Assembly: GCF_014042015.1 (NCBI RefSeq)
Contig: NZ_CP059493.1
Location: 2,604,001 to 2,668,000 of the forward strand
Source of the DNA: Actinotalea sp. JY-7876
GTDB taxonomy: Bacteria; Actinomycetota; Actinomycetes; Actinomycetales; Cellulomonadaceae
Length of the DNA: 64,000 nucleotides
Direction of reading: 5' to 3'
In this document: one piece after another, positions 43,184 through 52,524 of the stretch
Numbering within the stretch: the stretch's first letter is position 1
Layout: the number at the start of each line of letters is the position of its first letter
The notes under the pieces: generated by a model
Database searches by the model: none
The model's input: the letters and a program-made list of their open reading frames with translations, nothing else
Told to the model about the DNA's origin: nothing
Translations under genes and position numbers: made by a program

Positions 43184-44616
43184 CTGTGATCCCTGGGCCT
43201 AGGGATCACGATCGCCGGACCGCCGATACTCGGAGCCCGGGTTTCCGCCATGCCTGCAGCACGGTCGACCACGGCACCGGCGTCGCCGCCGCCGCTACTG
43301 ACGCCCTGAACAGTGGGTGCACCGGTGACTCGGACATCCCAGCTTGCGGGGTCAGGCCGCTGAGTGGCGAGTAGTTGCGCCAACATGGGCAACGCGACGA
43401 ATGACGCAGCCCCAATCCCCCTGACGTCGATCACCGTCTCGAGGGCCCCAGCGCACGTCAGGGTCGCGACAAAGAGCAAAGGAGCCGACGTTCCCGGAAG
43501 GCCGCGTAGCGCCCCGCGCCAGGCGCCCGCAAGCAGCACCATTACAGCGACGAGGCCCACAAGGCCGCCCATCGCGAACGCAGAGACGGCAACGTTGTGA
43601 CCGTGCTCGGGGGTGAAGCCGAGCGATGACGTCAGGACCCCGCGTTCGGAAAATGCCCACGGACCCAGACCAAAAAATCCCGCGCTCCTACCGTACTCGA
43701 TCGCCGCCTGCCAGATACGACCCCGAGAGGTGAATGCGCCGGCGTCACCAGTGACCATCGGCACGGCCAGCATGACGGCGATGCTCAGAACCGCCATGAC
43801 GAGCCCAATCGCTCGTTGAAGTGTCGGGGTATGGCGCACCATTCGAGCGACCATCCAGATGACGAGGCCGACCGCCAGCGCCCCAAGTACTGTGCGCGAC
43901 CCGCACCAAAGCAACGTCACTAGCATCAAGAGCGCAGACGCGGAGCGCAGGAAACGCGAGCTGGGAAATGATCGCCACACAAAGGGAAACGTAAGTGCAA
44001 CCACAATCGCGAGAGTGTTCGAGTGCCCATAGGGCCCCGCGAGGAGGCGCTCAAACAAGAAGCTCTTGTTTGCGTCGTTTGCCGATGGCGGCATGAGAGC
44101 CCCACCACCAAGGGCACCGAGAACCAGTGAAGTCACGCTGGTCGCGATCCCGAGGCCCCCGATGAGGCGGACCGGGACCCCGCCCGCGCCGGCCATCACA
44201 AATACAGCTGCACACATGACGTACGCGACTGCACCGAGGCTTGGCCCACGCCCGTTCCATGCCGCCGCGATGCCCGCGATAGCGATGCACGGCGCGAGCA
44301 TCACGACGAGCGCGAGGAAGTGCCAGCGGCGACGGCTGCCGATCTGGACTAGAAGAGCGAGACCGGCGGCGGCAAGCACTCCAACAGCCAGAGCACCCCC
44401 GAGAAGTGTTCCGAGCGGAGACAACAGAAGAATGGAAGTGCCGTACTCTGAAGAAGCGCGCCGGGAACCACCCAGGACACTTACGACACCTGGGGCGCTA
44501 CCCTGCAGCCATACCAACACGATTACGGCGCCGGCCGTAACACGCGCCAAGTGCGAACTGGTTTCCGACGGAACGAAAGCCTGCGCGGGATCCCGACCTG
44601 CCGCAAGTACGGTCAC
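43180..44616 (-). CDS. O-antigen ligase/polymerase-like membrane protein (Wzy_C)
   Basis: A 478-residue protein with about 11-12 helices. The segment SRGRIWQAAIEYGRSAGFFGLGPWAF followed by TPEHGHNVAVSAFAMGG is the Wzy_C/WaaL hallmark large loop with its His. It would join repeat units or attach polymer to an acceptor. The C-terminal ~60 residues are a Gly/Ala-rich cytoplasmic tail. GTG 44616 is coupled (GTGA) to the glycosyltransferase upstream. Confidence 0.85.
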   Translation of the reverse strand: MTVLAAGRDPAQAFVPSETSSHLARVTAGAVIVLVWLQGSAPGVVSVLGGSRRASSEYGTSILLLSPLGTLLGGALAVGVLAAAGLALLVQIGSRRRWHFLALVVMLAPCIAIAGIAAAWNGRGPSLGAVAYVMCAAVFVMAGAGGVPVRLIGGLGIATSVTSLVLGALGGGALMPPSANDANKSFLFERLLAGPYGHSNTLAIVVALTFPFVWRSFPSSRFLRSASALLMLVTLLWCGSRTVLGALAVGLVIWMVARMVRHTPTLQRAIGLVMAVLSIAVMLAVPMVTGDAGAFTSRGRIWQAAIEYGRSAGFFGLGPWAFSERGVLTSSLGFTPEHGHNVAVSAFAMGGLVGLVAVMVLLAGAWRGALRGLPGTSAPLLFVATLTCAGALETVIDVRGIGAASFVALPMLAQLLATQRPDPASWDVRVTGAPTVQGVSSGGGDAGAVVDRAAGMAETRAPSIGGPAIVIPRPRDHR

Positions 44617-45842
44617 GACACACCGCCGCGGATCACATTTTCGTAGGTCGTTTGAATCTTGGAAGCGTACTTCCGTACGCTGTACTCCTCTTGCGCCCAG
44701 TTCTGCAAGGAACGCGCCCGTTCGCGGGCCAGCGCCGGCGATTCGAGGACCGCGACGAGGCCGTCAGCAAACTCCTCGGCAGAATCAAACGTTTCGAGCG
44801 GCGGAAGCGCGGCGATACCTTCGGCGCCGACGGAAGTCGAGACGATGGGGAGTCCCGCGAGAATGGCCTCCAGCGTCTTGAACTTTACGCCAGCGCCGCG
44901 GAGAAGTGGCGCGACGGCCACGGTCGCATCTCGATAGACATCCGCGAGATCGTCGACAAAGCCCGCGAGCGAGACTCCGGGGGCCTCCCCCACCGACCGC
45001 ATCAACTCTTCACTCGGGCCGCGGCCTACGATAACGAACTCCGCGAGAGGGAAACGGCCACGGACACGCGGCCAGATTGCGCGGATGAACCAACGCACGG
45101 CTTCGTCGTTCTCGGGGCGGGCGAGAGCCCCTACGAATATCACCCTCCTTTCGCCCGCCACAGCCTCCTGAGCGGGAACGTCGGAGGCTCTTGCCAACGG
45201 AGGAGGGGCGACAACCACATTAGCCCTCCGGCACAGTCGCAGCACCTCTAGCTCATCCTTCGCGCTGAGCACGACCACGAGGTCGGCATCGGCAAGGCGC
45301 CTCCGCTCGGCTCGCCTGACTGCAGCCAACCGGATCGTCCTTAGGCACTTCAAATGAATGCGGCCCTCCGAGTCGCGCATCCGCCTGTGCTTCTGCGCCA
45401 GGACATCATGGAGGTACATGACAATAGGGGCCGTCGCGTTGTAGCGACGTACGAACTTGTAGAGCGACCCAGTCTCGCTCCACTGCAACTCCACCAGATC
45501 CGCGGACGCGATCGCATTGAGAGCAACGGGCGAGGAGCGAAGACCCCGTCGATACGCTTTCGTGACGCCCGCCGGCACCGCGCGATCGACGAGTCGCTGG
45601 ACGAATGCAAGAACGGGAACCCGTGACTCTACCGGCGCCACCAGCAGGCCGGAAATCGCCGGCGGGTCGATCTTCGAGTGCCCGACAATGTTTCGGGGCT
45701 CATCGGGGACGACGGCTGTGACATCGAACCCGCACGAAACCAACGCGTGACAGTGCAGGCGGTACAACTCCCCGCCGGCATGGTCGATTCCCAGGTAGGG
45801 AAGGACGCGGGAGAGGCTTACGATCTTTGCGCTGCTGATGAT
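44613..45842 (-). CDS. Family 4-type glycosyltransferase with a non-canonical start
   Basis: Up to 409 residues. The C-terminal donor-binding domain is clear (RRVIFVGALARPENDEAVRWFI, FVIVGRGPSEEL, VAPLLRGAGVKFKTLEAILAGLPIVST). The first canonical start is TTG 45767, but that would remove the family's first strand, which is encoded upstream as KIVSLSRVLPYLGIDHAGGE in the same frame. The frame opens after a TGA at 45845-45843 with ATC ATC (45842-45837), 5 bases after GGAGGGG (45854-45848). An AUC start is the simplest reading. It overlaps the upstream gene's end by 25 bases. Sugar specificity is unknown. Confidence 0.75.
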   Translation of the reverse strand: MISSAKIVSLSRVLPYLGIDHAGGELYRLHCHALVSCGFDVTAVVPDEPRNIVGHSKIDPPAISGLLVAPVESRVPVLAFVQRLVDRAVPAGVTKAYRRGLRSSPVALNAIASADLVELQWSETGSLYKFVRRYNATAPIVMYLHDVLAQKHRRMRDSEGRIHLKCLRTIRLAAVRRAERRRLADADLVVVLSAKDELEVLRLCRRANVVVAPPPLARASDVPAQEAVAGERRVIFVGALARPENDEAVRWFIRAIWPRVRGRFPLAEFVIVGRGPSEELMRSVGEAPGVSLAGFVDDLADVYRDATVAVAPLLRGAGVKFKTLEAILAGLPIVSTSVGAEGIAALPPLETFDSAEEFADGLVAVLESPALARERARSLQNWAQEEYSVRKYASKIQTTYENVIRGGVS

Positions 45843-46762
45843 TCAGTCCCCTCCGGGTCGACCAGTCGGGCTTCACACCGGCGGTGGCGTCCCGTGGACT
45901 GATCACGGGCGGCCTTCGCAAGCCCACGAACTATCTGCGCGAGGCTCTGGCGCCTCGGCGATAGTGCGCTCCACGATGCTATACGGACCATTGACCGTGC
46001 CGAACTCGCGCAGAACATGAGCCAGCCTCGGTGCTTCAAGATGAGACGCCCTCGCGCGACCTCTCTCTCTGCCATGGACCATCTGGCCGAAACTCCCGCA
46101 GAACTGGCGCCGCCACGTGTGTCGGCCAGCACCGTCTCCACTATCCCCGTCACATAGCCCTTCGAAGCCAGGCGCAATTGGAGGTCCTCCTCCTCGGCAA
46201 ACATGAAGAAGCACTCGTCGAATCCGCCCACCTCGCGGAAGGCTCCCGCAGCTACGGCCATGCACGCGCCGCTTACGGGAAACTCGGGGCGTACAGGCAT
46301 CGCGTTCTCGTCCTCACGCCGCCGACCGACATCGCGAGTGAGTAGCGGCGCAGCACACGCGAAGCCAGCCTCTTGCGCAGCCCGGACAAGTCTCTGCAGA
46401 TCTCCCAGGTGCACGCGCACATCGGGGTTCACGAAAAGGAACCAATCGACCTCGAGGCGCCGCGCCCCAAGATTCGAGGCGGTTCCATAGCCTACATTTC
46501 CCGGCGCCACCACAAACTCCGCGCCTAGTTCCGCCGCGACGTGCCGAGCGATAGTCACGTCAGCCGAGCCGGAATCGACCAGGACTAGCGAAACATTACC
46601 CACGTCCACAGGACCGAGAGCGTCGGCAAACTCGCGGAGCACATGATCAGAGTTGTGAAGCACGGTGACGATGCCGAGCCTAGGTCCGGACACGTCAGCT
46701 GGTTTTCGTTGGGCTGAGTCCTCCTGCTCGCGGGCCCGAACGCCGTCGCTATCGGCGCGCAT
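45818..46762 (-). CDS. Family 2 glycosyltransferase (rhamnosyltransferase-like)
   Basis: A 314-residue GT-A enzyme: LGIVTVLHNSDHVLREFADAL at the start of the fold, LVLVDSGSADVT, APGNVGYGTASNLG, the metal-binding FLFVNPDVRVH, SGACMAVAAGAFREVGGFDECFFMFAEEEDLQLR. The nucleotide-sugar donor is unknown. ATG 46762 is chosen (MRADSDG); it overlaps the end of the upstream glycosyltransferase by 14 bases. The C-terminal ~60 residues are Arg/Ser-rich without clear fold. Confidence 0.87.
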   Translation of the reverse strand: MRADSDGVRAREQEDSAQRKPADVSGPRLGIVTVLHNSDHVLREFADALGPVDVGNVSLVLVDSGSADVTIARHVAAELGAEFVVAPGNVGYGTASNLGARRLEVDWFLFVNPDVRVHLGDLQRLVRAAQEAGFACAAPLLTRDVGRRREDENAMPVRPEFPVSGACMAVAAGAFREVGGFDECFFMFAEEEDLQLRLASKGYVTGIVETVLADTRGGASSAGVSARWSMAEREVARGRLILKHRGWLMFCASSARSMVRIASWSALSPRRQSLAQIVRGLAKAARDQSTGRHRRCEARLVDPEGTESSAAQRS

Positions 46763-47912
46763 CAGGCGTCTCCAAGAGCCGGTGCACCAATGCGACAGCG
46801 TCCGCCACACGGGCGCCCCATGAGTGACCCATCGCGCGCTGCCTCCTCAGGGCCGCTTCATCGCCGCTGAACGACCCCAGCTCCTCCAGGACGGCAGGTA
46901 CGAAATCGTCCGAGTCCGCGAATCGAACGCCGTAGGGTGGCGAGGAGACCACGCTCGGAAGCGGGGTCGTCACGACTGCGAGTCCTGCCGCGAGGTACTC
47001 GAACACCTTGAGCGGGAAGACCCCACGGGTGTACTCGTTAAGGCAGTACGGCACCAGGCCCACTTCGCTCCTTGCGAATTCGCGCGCGAGTTCTGCCGGC
47101 GTCAGGGTACCAAGATGCGACACGCGAGGGTGCCGGAGCACATCGGCCTCTGCGGCGCTCAGAGTAGTTCCGTCGATCCCGATGGGCCCGGCCACCGCAA
47201 CGTCCACACCTGCGTCGGCGAGGCGGAGCAACAGCTGCACGTCGACCTTCGATGGAGTCAGATTCCCTGCGAAAATCGCACGTGGACTGCGATCCGCAGC
47301 GACCGACCCGAACAGTGCCGTGTCAGCGACGTTCTCCCATAGAAGTGTGTCGGCCCTGCCCAGGCCCACAAGATGGTCATACACGCCCCGGCTGCTCGCG
47401 ATCACCACGTCGGCTTCATTGGCCAGTCGCGTTTCCGCCTCAAGGAGGTGGTGTGCGGGCATCCCGGGCTGCGCGTGTAGTAAGTCTACAGAGTGATAAA
47501 CGACGCGCTTGGCTCGTTGTTCCAGTCCATAAGTGATGGGCGAGAAGGTCCACAGCACGCCCTCCGCAAGCCGAGGAAGGCTTATTCGCGCAACCAGCTC
47601 GCGGTTCAACGCACGTGCGCCCCTGCGTGCGTGGTACGGCAACACCACGGGCCGAACGACGTGAACCTTTCCCCGATACTGCGTTGCCGTCCCTTCAGGT
47701 CGGCGCCAGAGGCGCCGGGCGATTCGGGCCATGTCTGAGCGGGCGAGTCGTGGTTGCCGGAGCCCGAACGACTCGAGGTAGGTCGTATCGAAGACTTCTG
47801 AGAGGCCGACGGCAAGGTGTTGCTTATTCGTCCACACGTCGCTCTGGAAGTCGGCGGTAGCAAGCACAGTCACGTGCCCCGACTCCCGAATGGGCTCTGA
47901 CGCACGACTCAC
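46749..47912 (-). CDS. Glycosyltransferase (GT-B, TuaH-like)
   Basis: A 387-residue GT-B protein. HVTVLATADFQSDVWTNKQHLA begins the first domain; RAIFAGNLTPSKVDVQLLLRLADAG and YCLNEYTRGVFPLKVFEYLAAGLAVVTTPLPSV form the donor-binding half, where the Glu of the GT4 E-x7-E motif is partly kept (FEYLAAG). Similar to proteins such as TuaH of teichuronic acid synthesis. GTG 47912 overlaps the upstream glycosyltransferase (GTGA). Confidence 0.85.
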   Translation of the reverse strand: MSRASEPIRESGHVTVLATADFQSDVWTNKQHLAVGLSEVFDTTYLESFGLRQPRLARSDMARIARRLWRRPEGTATQYRGKVHVVRPVVLPYHARRGARALNRELVARISLPRLAEGVLWTFSPITYGLEQRAKRVVYHSVDLLHAQPGMPAHHLLEAETRLANEADVVIASSRGVYDHLVGLGRADTLLWENVADTALFGSVAADRSPRAIFAGNLTPSKVDVQLLLRLADAGVDVAVAGPIGIDGTTLSAAEADVLRHPRVSHLGTLTPAELAREFARSEVGLVPYCLNEYTRGVFPLKVFEYLAAGLAVVTTPLPSVVSSPPYGVRFADSDDFVPAVLEELGSFSGDEAALRRQRAMGHSWGARVADAVALVHRLLETPDARR

Positions 47913-49015
47913 GATGACTCGACCCACTCTCTTAGCCGTGACTCGAAATTGGTTCGATCGTACTGGCGAGCGACCCTTCGGCAGCTGTCTGGACTTATCG
48001 TGCTCGCCTGGAGCACTGCGTTCGCGATGTCGGTAGCCGATAGCGAGTTCGCAATGACGCCCGATTCCCCTGGGACGATGGTCTCCGTCAATCCGCCCGC
48101 AGGCGGACCGACGACCGCCGTCCCGGCCGCCATCGCCTCTACAGGCATGATCCCGAAGTCTTCGATCGCTGGAAACACATAGGCGACGCACGACTGGTAA
48201 AGGGCGTAGAGCATCGCGTCGCTTACGCGCCCGGCAAAGTGGACCGGAACGCGGCTACCTTCTGCAATGGCGCGCAATCGTTGCTCCTCCGGACCGGAGC
48301 CCGCGATCACGACCGGGATGTCGGCCGCGGCGCCAGCCTCGATAACGAGATCGAGGCCCTTGTAGGGCACGAGTCTTGAGGCCCCGAGAATGAACTCCCG
48401 TGGCAAGAGCTCGAGTGCCTCGAGTTCCGCCGCGCTTAGGCGTTCCCGCCAGTCCGCGACCTCGATGATCGCTTGCGCCTCGACGGGCGGATAGATGACG
48501 GTAGCCTCCCGTTGCCACGCTCGCTCAACTCGTTTCCGCACGAAATGACTATTCGCAGCGATGGCATACGCCTCGCGCGCGCGCCGCCTGTCAAGGTTCT
48601 TCAAGGCTGGCGAGGCAAGCCGCGCGAGCAGATTCGCACCGCGCTGGTCGAGTTCAGGCGCCCAGAGGTAGCGTGCCGGACTGTGGACGTAAACAAATTT
48701 GCGCATCGCGGGGCCGGAATGAGGAAAGCGGGCATGGTGGGCGAAGGCATGAGAGCTCACCAGGGCCCATTCGTAGTTGTCGCCGCCCAGGCGGCGCCAA
48801 GTCGGTATCATAAACGGCACGGCGACGGTCTTGTTTTTGCGGAGGGGCGTGCGGCCAAGCCACGTCTCCCGGACGGGACGCTTACCATACCGGGCCGGCG
48901 CGTCGTTCCATAAGCAGACGAGATCCGCCTCCGGAAACGTCGCGACCATTGAATCGAATACGTTCTCGGATCCACCAGTGGTCGCTAACCACTCGTGAAC
49001 GAGGACACCAGCCAT
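47909..49015 (-). CDS. Family 4 glycosyltransferase (mannosyltransferase WbaZ-like)
   Basis: A 368-residue GT4 enzyme. It starts AGVLVHEWLATTGGSENVFDSM; SPARYLWAPELDQRG and KNLDRRRAREAYAIAANSHFVRKRVER are typical of the group. The donor site has ILGASRLVPYKGLDLVIEA and the E-x7-E motif in FPAIEDFGIMPVEAMAAGTAVVG. ATG 49015 begins 2 bases after the stop of the initiating transferase gene. Probably the second sugar addition of the repeat unit. Confidence 0.9.
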   Translation of the reverse strand: MAGVLVHEWLATTGGSENVFDSMVATFPEADLVCLWNDAPARYGKRPVRETWLGRTPLRKNKTVAVPFMIPTWRRLGGDNYEWALVSSHAFAHHARFPHSGPAMRKFVYVHSPARYLWAPELDQRGANLLARLASPALKNLDRRRAREAYAIAANSHFVRKRVERAWQREATVIYPPVEAQAIIEVADWRERLSAAELEALELLPREFILGASRLVPYKGLDLVIEAGAAADIPVVIAGSGPEEQRLRAIAEGSRVPVHFAGRVSDAMLYALYQSCVAYVFPAIEDFGIMPVEAMAAGTAVVGPPAGGLTETIVPGESGVIANSLSATDIANAVLQASTISPDSCRRVARQYDRTNFESRLREWVESS

Positions 49016-49017
49016 CC

Positions 49018-50529
49018 TCAGTACGCACCTTCGCCGGCTAGGACGGCTTTGGCCGTCCGTAGGAGAATCATAAAATCGCCAAAGAGCGTCCAGTTCTCGA
49101 CGTAGTACACGTCCATCCGAATACCCTCATCTGCACTTAGCTGGGATCGGCCAGAAGTCTGCCAGAGGCCAGTGAGGCCCGGCTTCACAAGCAGCCGCCG
49201 ATGGGCGCGCCGGTCATACTGTGCGACCTCGTCGGCAATCTGCGGCCTGGGTCCAACGAGACTCATCTCGCCTCGTAGTACATTGAACAATTGGGGCAGC
49301 TCGTCGAGCGAGTATCGCCGCAAAACCCTGCCAACAGCAGTCACGCGCGGGTCGTTCTTCGGCTTATAGAACAGCCCGACCTCGCGGACGCCCTCTGCGG
49401 CCAGGACCTCCGTCAAGCGGTCGTGGGCGTTGACCACCATCGAGCGGAACTTGAACATCTTGAATGTCTTGCCACCTACCCCGACCCGTTCCTGCCTGTA
49501 GAAGATGGGACCGGGGCTCGACATCCGGACAAGGATCGCCACTGCCACAAGGACGGGCGAGAGGAACACGCACAGCAGGAGCGCGCTCAGCCAATCGGAG
49601 ACCGTCTTTACGAGGTATTTTGGCCCGGCGAAGCGCGGCTCGTCGACGTACACGAGGGGCAGTCCGTTGACTGGATTTAGGATGACGCGAGGACCAGCGA
49701 CGTCGCGCAGGGATACTGCCAACGTGAGATCAACTCCGCTGCCTTCCAAGTCCCAGCCGAGCCGACGGACCAGATCCGCTGAGAGTGCGTCGGAGCCTAC
49801 GACGGTGACAGCATCGACTCGCTCGGTCCGCGCGATAATGGCGGCTTCTTCAACCGATCCGAGCACGGGCACACCGGAGGCGTCCGGCCCCTGGGATTCA
49901 GTTTCAGGCAGGCATAGTCCGACTACGGTAAAGCCAGCACCCGACCTTCCTTCGACGTCGCGGGCCAGTTCCACGGCTTGCCGCCGGTGACCGATGATCA
50001 GTGTGCGCGCCTGATATCGCCCGCGGGCCCGCTCCTTCCGCAACCATCTTCGCCAGGCAGATCGGCCGCCTAAGATCAGCAGTACGCCGAGGGGGAATGC
50101 AATGCCTAGGTATCCCCGCCCAATCTCCATCCGACCCAGGTACGCAATTACGGCGACGCCTGCAAATAGCTTCCAGGATACGGACACCACGCGCTGATAC
50201 TCTAAGGGGCCGACCCCGACGAGCCTGCGGTCTTGGGTGCGCCCTGCGATCAGCGCAAACATCCACGCCCACATGATCACCACTGACACCGCGAGATAAC
50301 TTGGCGACAGCTCGCCGCTGACCCGAGTGATCCCCGCACTGTCGATACGGGTCACGTACGCAGAGAATACAGCCACGTATATCGCGGCCGCGTCCGTTAC
50401 GAGAATCCTGGTCGCGTACTTCGGAAACCAGCGCTCGTTCGTCGGCCGATCCACGACGTTGTCAGCCCTCGAATCGCGAGCGAGCGCGCTGGACTCGCCG
50501 TCGGCGCGCGGGAGCCGCTCGGAAGGCAC
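49018..50529 (-). CDS. Undecaprenyl-phosphate sugar phosphotransferase (initiating, WcaJ/CpsE-like)
   Basis: A 503-residue membrane enzyme that starts exopolysaccharide synthesis by moving a hexose-1-phosphate onto undecaprenyl phosphate. Four N-terminal helices, a CoA-binding-like domain (TLIIGHRRQAVELARDV), then a C-terminal bacterial sugar transferase domain with GPIFYRQERVGVGGKTFKMFKFRSM, SLDELPQLFNVLRGEMSLVGPRP and KPGLTGLWQTSGRS. The start is set at GTG 50529 by a strong AGGAGG six bases upstream (50541-50536); the frame is open much further upstream but with no domain. First gene of the minus-strand operon. Confidence 0.92.
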   Translation of the reverse strand: MPSERLPRADGESSALARDSRADNVVDRPTNERWFPKYATRILVTDAAAIYVAVFSAYVTRIDSAGITRVSGELSPSYLAVSVVIMWAWMFALIAGRTQDRRLVGVGPLEYQRVVSVSWKLFAGVAVIAYLGRMEIGRGYLGIAFPLGVLLILGGRSAWRRWLRKERARGRYQARTLIIGHRRQAVELARDVEGRSGAGFTVVGLCLPETESQGPDASGVPVLGSVEEAAIIARTERVDAVTVVGSDALSADLVRRLGWDLEGSGVDLTLAVSLRDVAGPRVILNPVNGLPLVYVDEPRFAGPKYLVKTVSDWLSALLLCVFLSPVLVAVAILVRMSSPGPIFYRQERVGVGGKTFKMFKFRSMVVNAHDRLTEVLAAEGVREVGLFYKPKNDPRVTAVGRVLRRYSLDELPQLFNVLRGEMSLVGPRPQIADEVAQYDRRAHRRLLVKPGLTGLWQTSGRSQLSADEGIRMDVYYVENWTLFGDFMILLRTAKAVLAGEGAY

Positions 50530-50946
50530 AAGACACCTCCTGCTTACGTTCGCGGGTTCGGCCACGGGCATCCTAGGGTGCTCGATCCACATCCGGGCGC
50601 GAGGTGGCCATGCGTGGACAGTTTTGGTCATGCCCCAACCGCCCGGATCGTCGCGGTAGGGCTTTCCGCCGGTGGTGATACCCGTGCGATCGAGGTCGGG
50701 TGGAGCGGGCCATGAGGTCTCGTGACGGAGCCTCGCCACAGGCCCGCGCTCGCGGGCCCCGGCTTGCAGGCTGCGGATGGCATCCTGGCCGGCTTCTTCG
50801 GCTATCGGCCCGGGTTCCTGTGCCTGATGCAGGGCTCGAGTGGCGCCCGCTCCTGGACGCGTCCGATTCCTGTCCATCCCGGTTTCCCGCCGTGAGATCA
50901 TGGTGCGCGGACCTTCAGCACGACACCGAACGACGGGGAGCACTCG
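50530..50946. promoter_or_regulatory. Divergent control region of the exopolysaccharide locus
   Basis: This 417-base gap separates the initiating transferase (minus) from the BY-kinase (plus), so promoters for both directions must lie here. I see no convincing -10/-35 pair. A hairpin GGCCCGCGCTCGCGGGCC-like stem lies at about 50741-50758. The minus-strand frame is open throughout but shows no recognisable domain. Confidence 0.45.
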
Positions 50947-52524
50947 ATGGAACTTCAGGACTACATCGCGGTGCTGCGGAAGCGCTGGCGGTCGATCCTG
51001 CTCATCGCGCTGCTCACGATCGGCACCGCGGTGGGAATCACCCTCGCGATGACTCCGACCTACGAGGCGCGGGCTCAGGTCTTCGTGTCGGTCCGCGCGG
51101 GGGGAACGACATCGGACCTCGTCCAAGGCAGCAACTTCACGCAGCGCCAGGTCAAGTCGTACACGGATCTGGCCACGAGCCCTAGGGTCCTGATCCCCGT
51201 GATCGAGCAGCTGGAGCTCGACACGACTCCAGACGCGCTCGCAGAGACCGTCACGGCGGACAACCCCCTCGACACGGTTCTGATCAACATCACCGCAACG
51301 AGCCGGAGCCCGGAGTTGGCCGCCGACGTGGCGAACGCAACTTCCGAGAGCTTGGCGACTCAGGTGACGGCGCTCGAGAAGCCAGATGGCGCTCCGTCGC
51401 CGGTTCAGATCAGTCCCGTGCGGTCTGCCTCCGCCCAACTCGAGCCCGCGAGCCCGAATGTGAAGATCAACCTCGCCCTCGGCGCTGGCGTGGGCCTGGC
51501 GCTTGGGTTTGGCCTGGCTCTGCTGCGAGAACTCCTTGACACACGCGTACGCACCGAGGCTGACCTGCGAAAGGTATCGACCACCTCTGTTGTGGCAACC
51601 ATCACCCAGGATGACAGCGCAGCGAAGTCCCCGCTCCTGACGGTGGCAAACCCGCACAGTCAACGCTCGGAGTCCTTCCGCCGATTGCGAACGAACCTCC
51701 AGTTTCTGGACGTGACGGATGATCTCCAGACGATGGTGGTGACTTCGTCACTCCCCGGAGAGGGAAAATCGACCACCGCCATCAACCTCGCGATCACGCT
51801 CGCGGACGCGGGGACCAAGGTCCTCTTGGTCGACGCTGATCTACGGCGTCCATCCGTCGCCAAGTACATGGAACTCGAGGGCAGCGTCGGCCTGACGACC
51901 GTACTCATCGGTCGCGCCGCGGTGGAGGACGTCGTTCAGCCCTGGGGGAACGGGCACCTGCACGTGCTTCCGTCCGGCCAGATCCCACCAAATCCGAGCG
52001 AGCTGCTGGGCTCGCGCACCATGGCCGACCTCCTCGCCATGCTGAGTATGCGATACGACGTTGTGATCATCGACACGCCGCCGCTGCTACCGGTTACGGA
52101 CGCGGCGATCCTCGCGCGGCTCACGGGGGGCGCGATTGTGGTGGTCGGGGCGCACCTAATTCACCAGAACGAGCTGAAGCAGTCACTGGGTGCCCTTCAG
52201 ACCGTGGGGGCCCGCGTCCTTGGGCTGGTCCTGAACCGCGTCCCCGCGAAGAGCGCTGGGAGCTACGCCTACTACGACTACTCGCCTCTTGAGCCGACGA
52301 GCGAGGCAAAGCGGAGTCGGCGGATGTCTGCGCGTGCCGCCGAGGAAGCCAGGACGGTCCAAGCGAGCACACCGCCGCGCGACCCCGAGCGCGTGTCGCG
52401 GAGGGCATCGCGTAAGGATCCCCGGCCTGAGGGATCGGTGGAGGCGTTCTTCGGGCCGTCACCAACCGCTAGCGGGAGTAGCCGGTGGCCGGGCGGGCCC
52501 CTGAGTGCAGACCGCGAGGAATGA
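50947..52524 (+). CDS. Polysaccharide chain-length regulator/BY-kinase (Wzz-Wzc type)
   Basis: A 525-residue protein. Residues 1-195 are a Wzz domain with two membrane helices (LLIALLTIGTAVGITLAM and INLALGAGVGLALGFGLALL). Residues 220-440 form a tyrosine autokinase: Walker A SSLPGEGKST, A' LLVDADLRRPS, B VVIIDTPPLLPVTD. A short tyrosine cluster, SYAYYDYSPLEP, follows, then a ~75-residue basic tail. It controls export and length of the polysaccharide through phosphorylation cycling, with the phosphatase at 55940 as likely partner. ATG 50947 is preceded by GGGGAG. Confidence 0.93.
   Translation: MELQDYIAVLRKRWRSILLIALLTIGTAVGITLAMTPTYEARAQVFVSVRAGGTTSDLVQGSNFTQRQVKSYTDLATSPRVLIPVIEQLELDTTPDALAETVTADNPLDTVLINITATSRSPELAADVANATSESLATQVTALEKPDGAPSPVQISPVRSASAQLEPASPNVKINLALGAGVGLALGFGLALLRELLDTRVRTEADLRKVSTTSVVATITQDDSAAKSPLLTVANPHSQRSESFRRLRTNLQFLDVTDDLQTMVVTSSLPGEGKSTTAINLAITLADAGTKVLLVDADLRRPSVAKYMELEGSVGLTTVLIGRAAVEDVVQPWGNGHLHVLPSGQIPPNPSELLGSRTMADLLAMLSMRYDVVIIDTPPLLPVTDAAILARLTGGAIVVVGAHLIHQNELKQSLGALQTVGARVLGLVLNRVPAKSAGSYAYYDYSPLEPTSEAKRSRRMSARAAEEARTVQASTPPRDPERVSRRASRKDPRPEGSVEAFFGPSPTASGSSRWPGGPLSADREE

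Noticed and set aside
49018-51663. Much longer start for the initiating sugar transferase
   Set aside because: The frame is open upstream to 51663, but AGGAGG before GTG 50529 marks the start, the extension has no domain, and it would overlap the opposite-strand BY-kinase.
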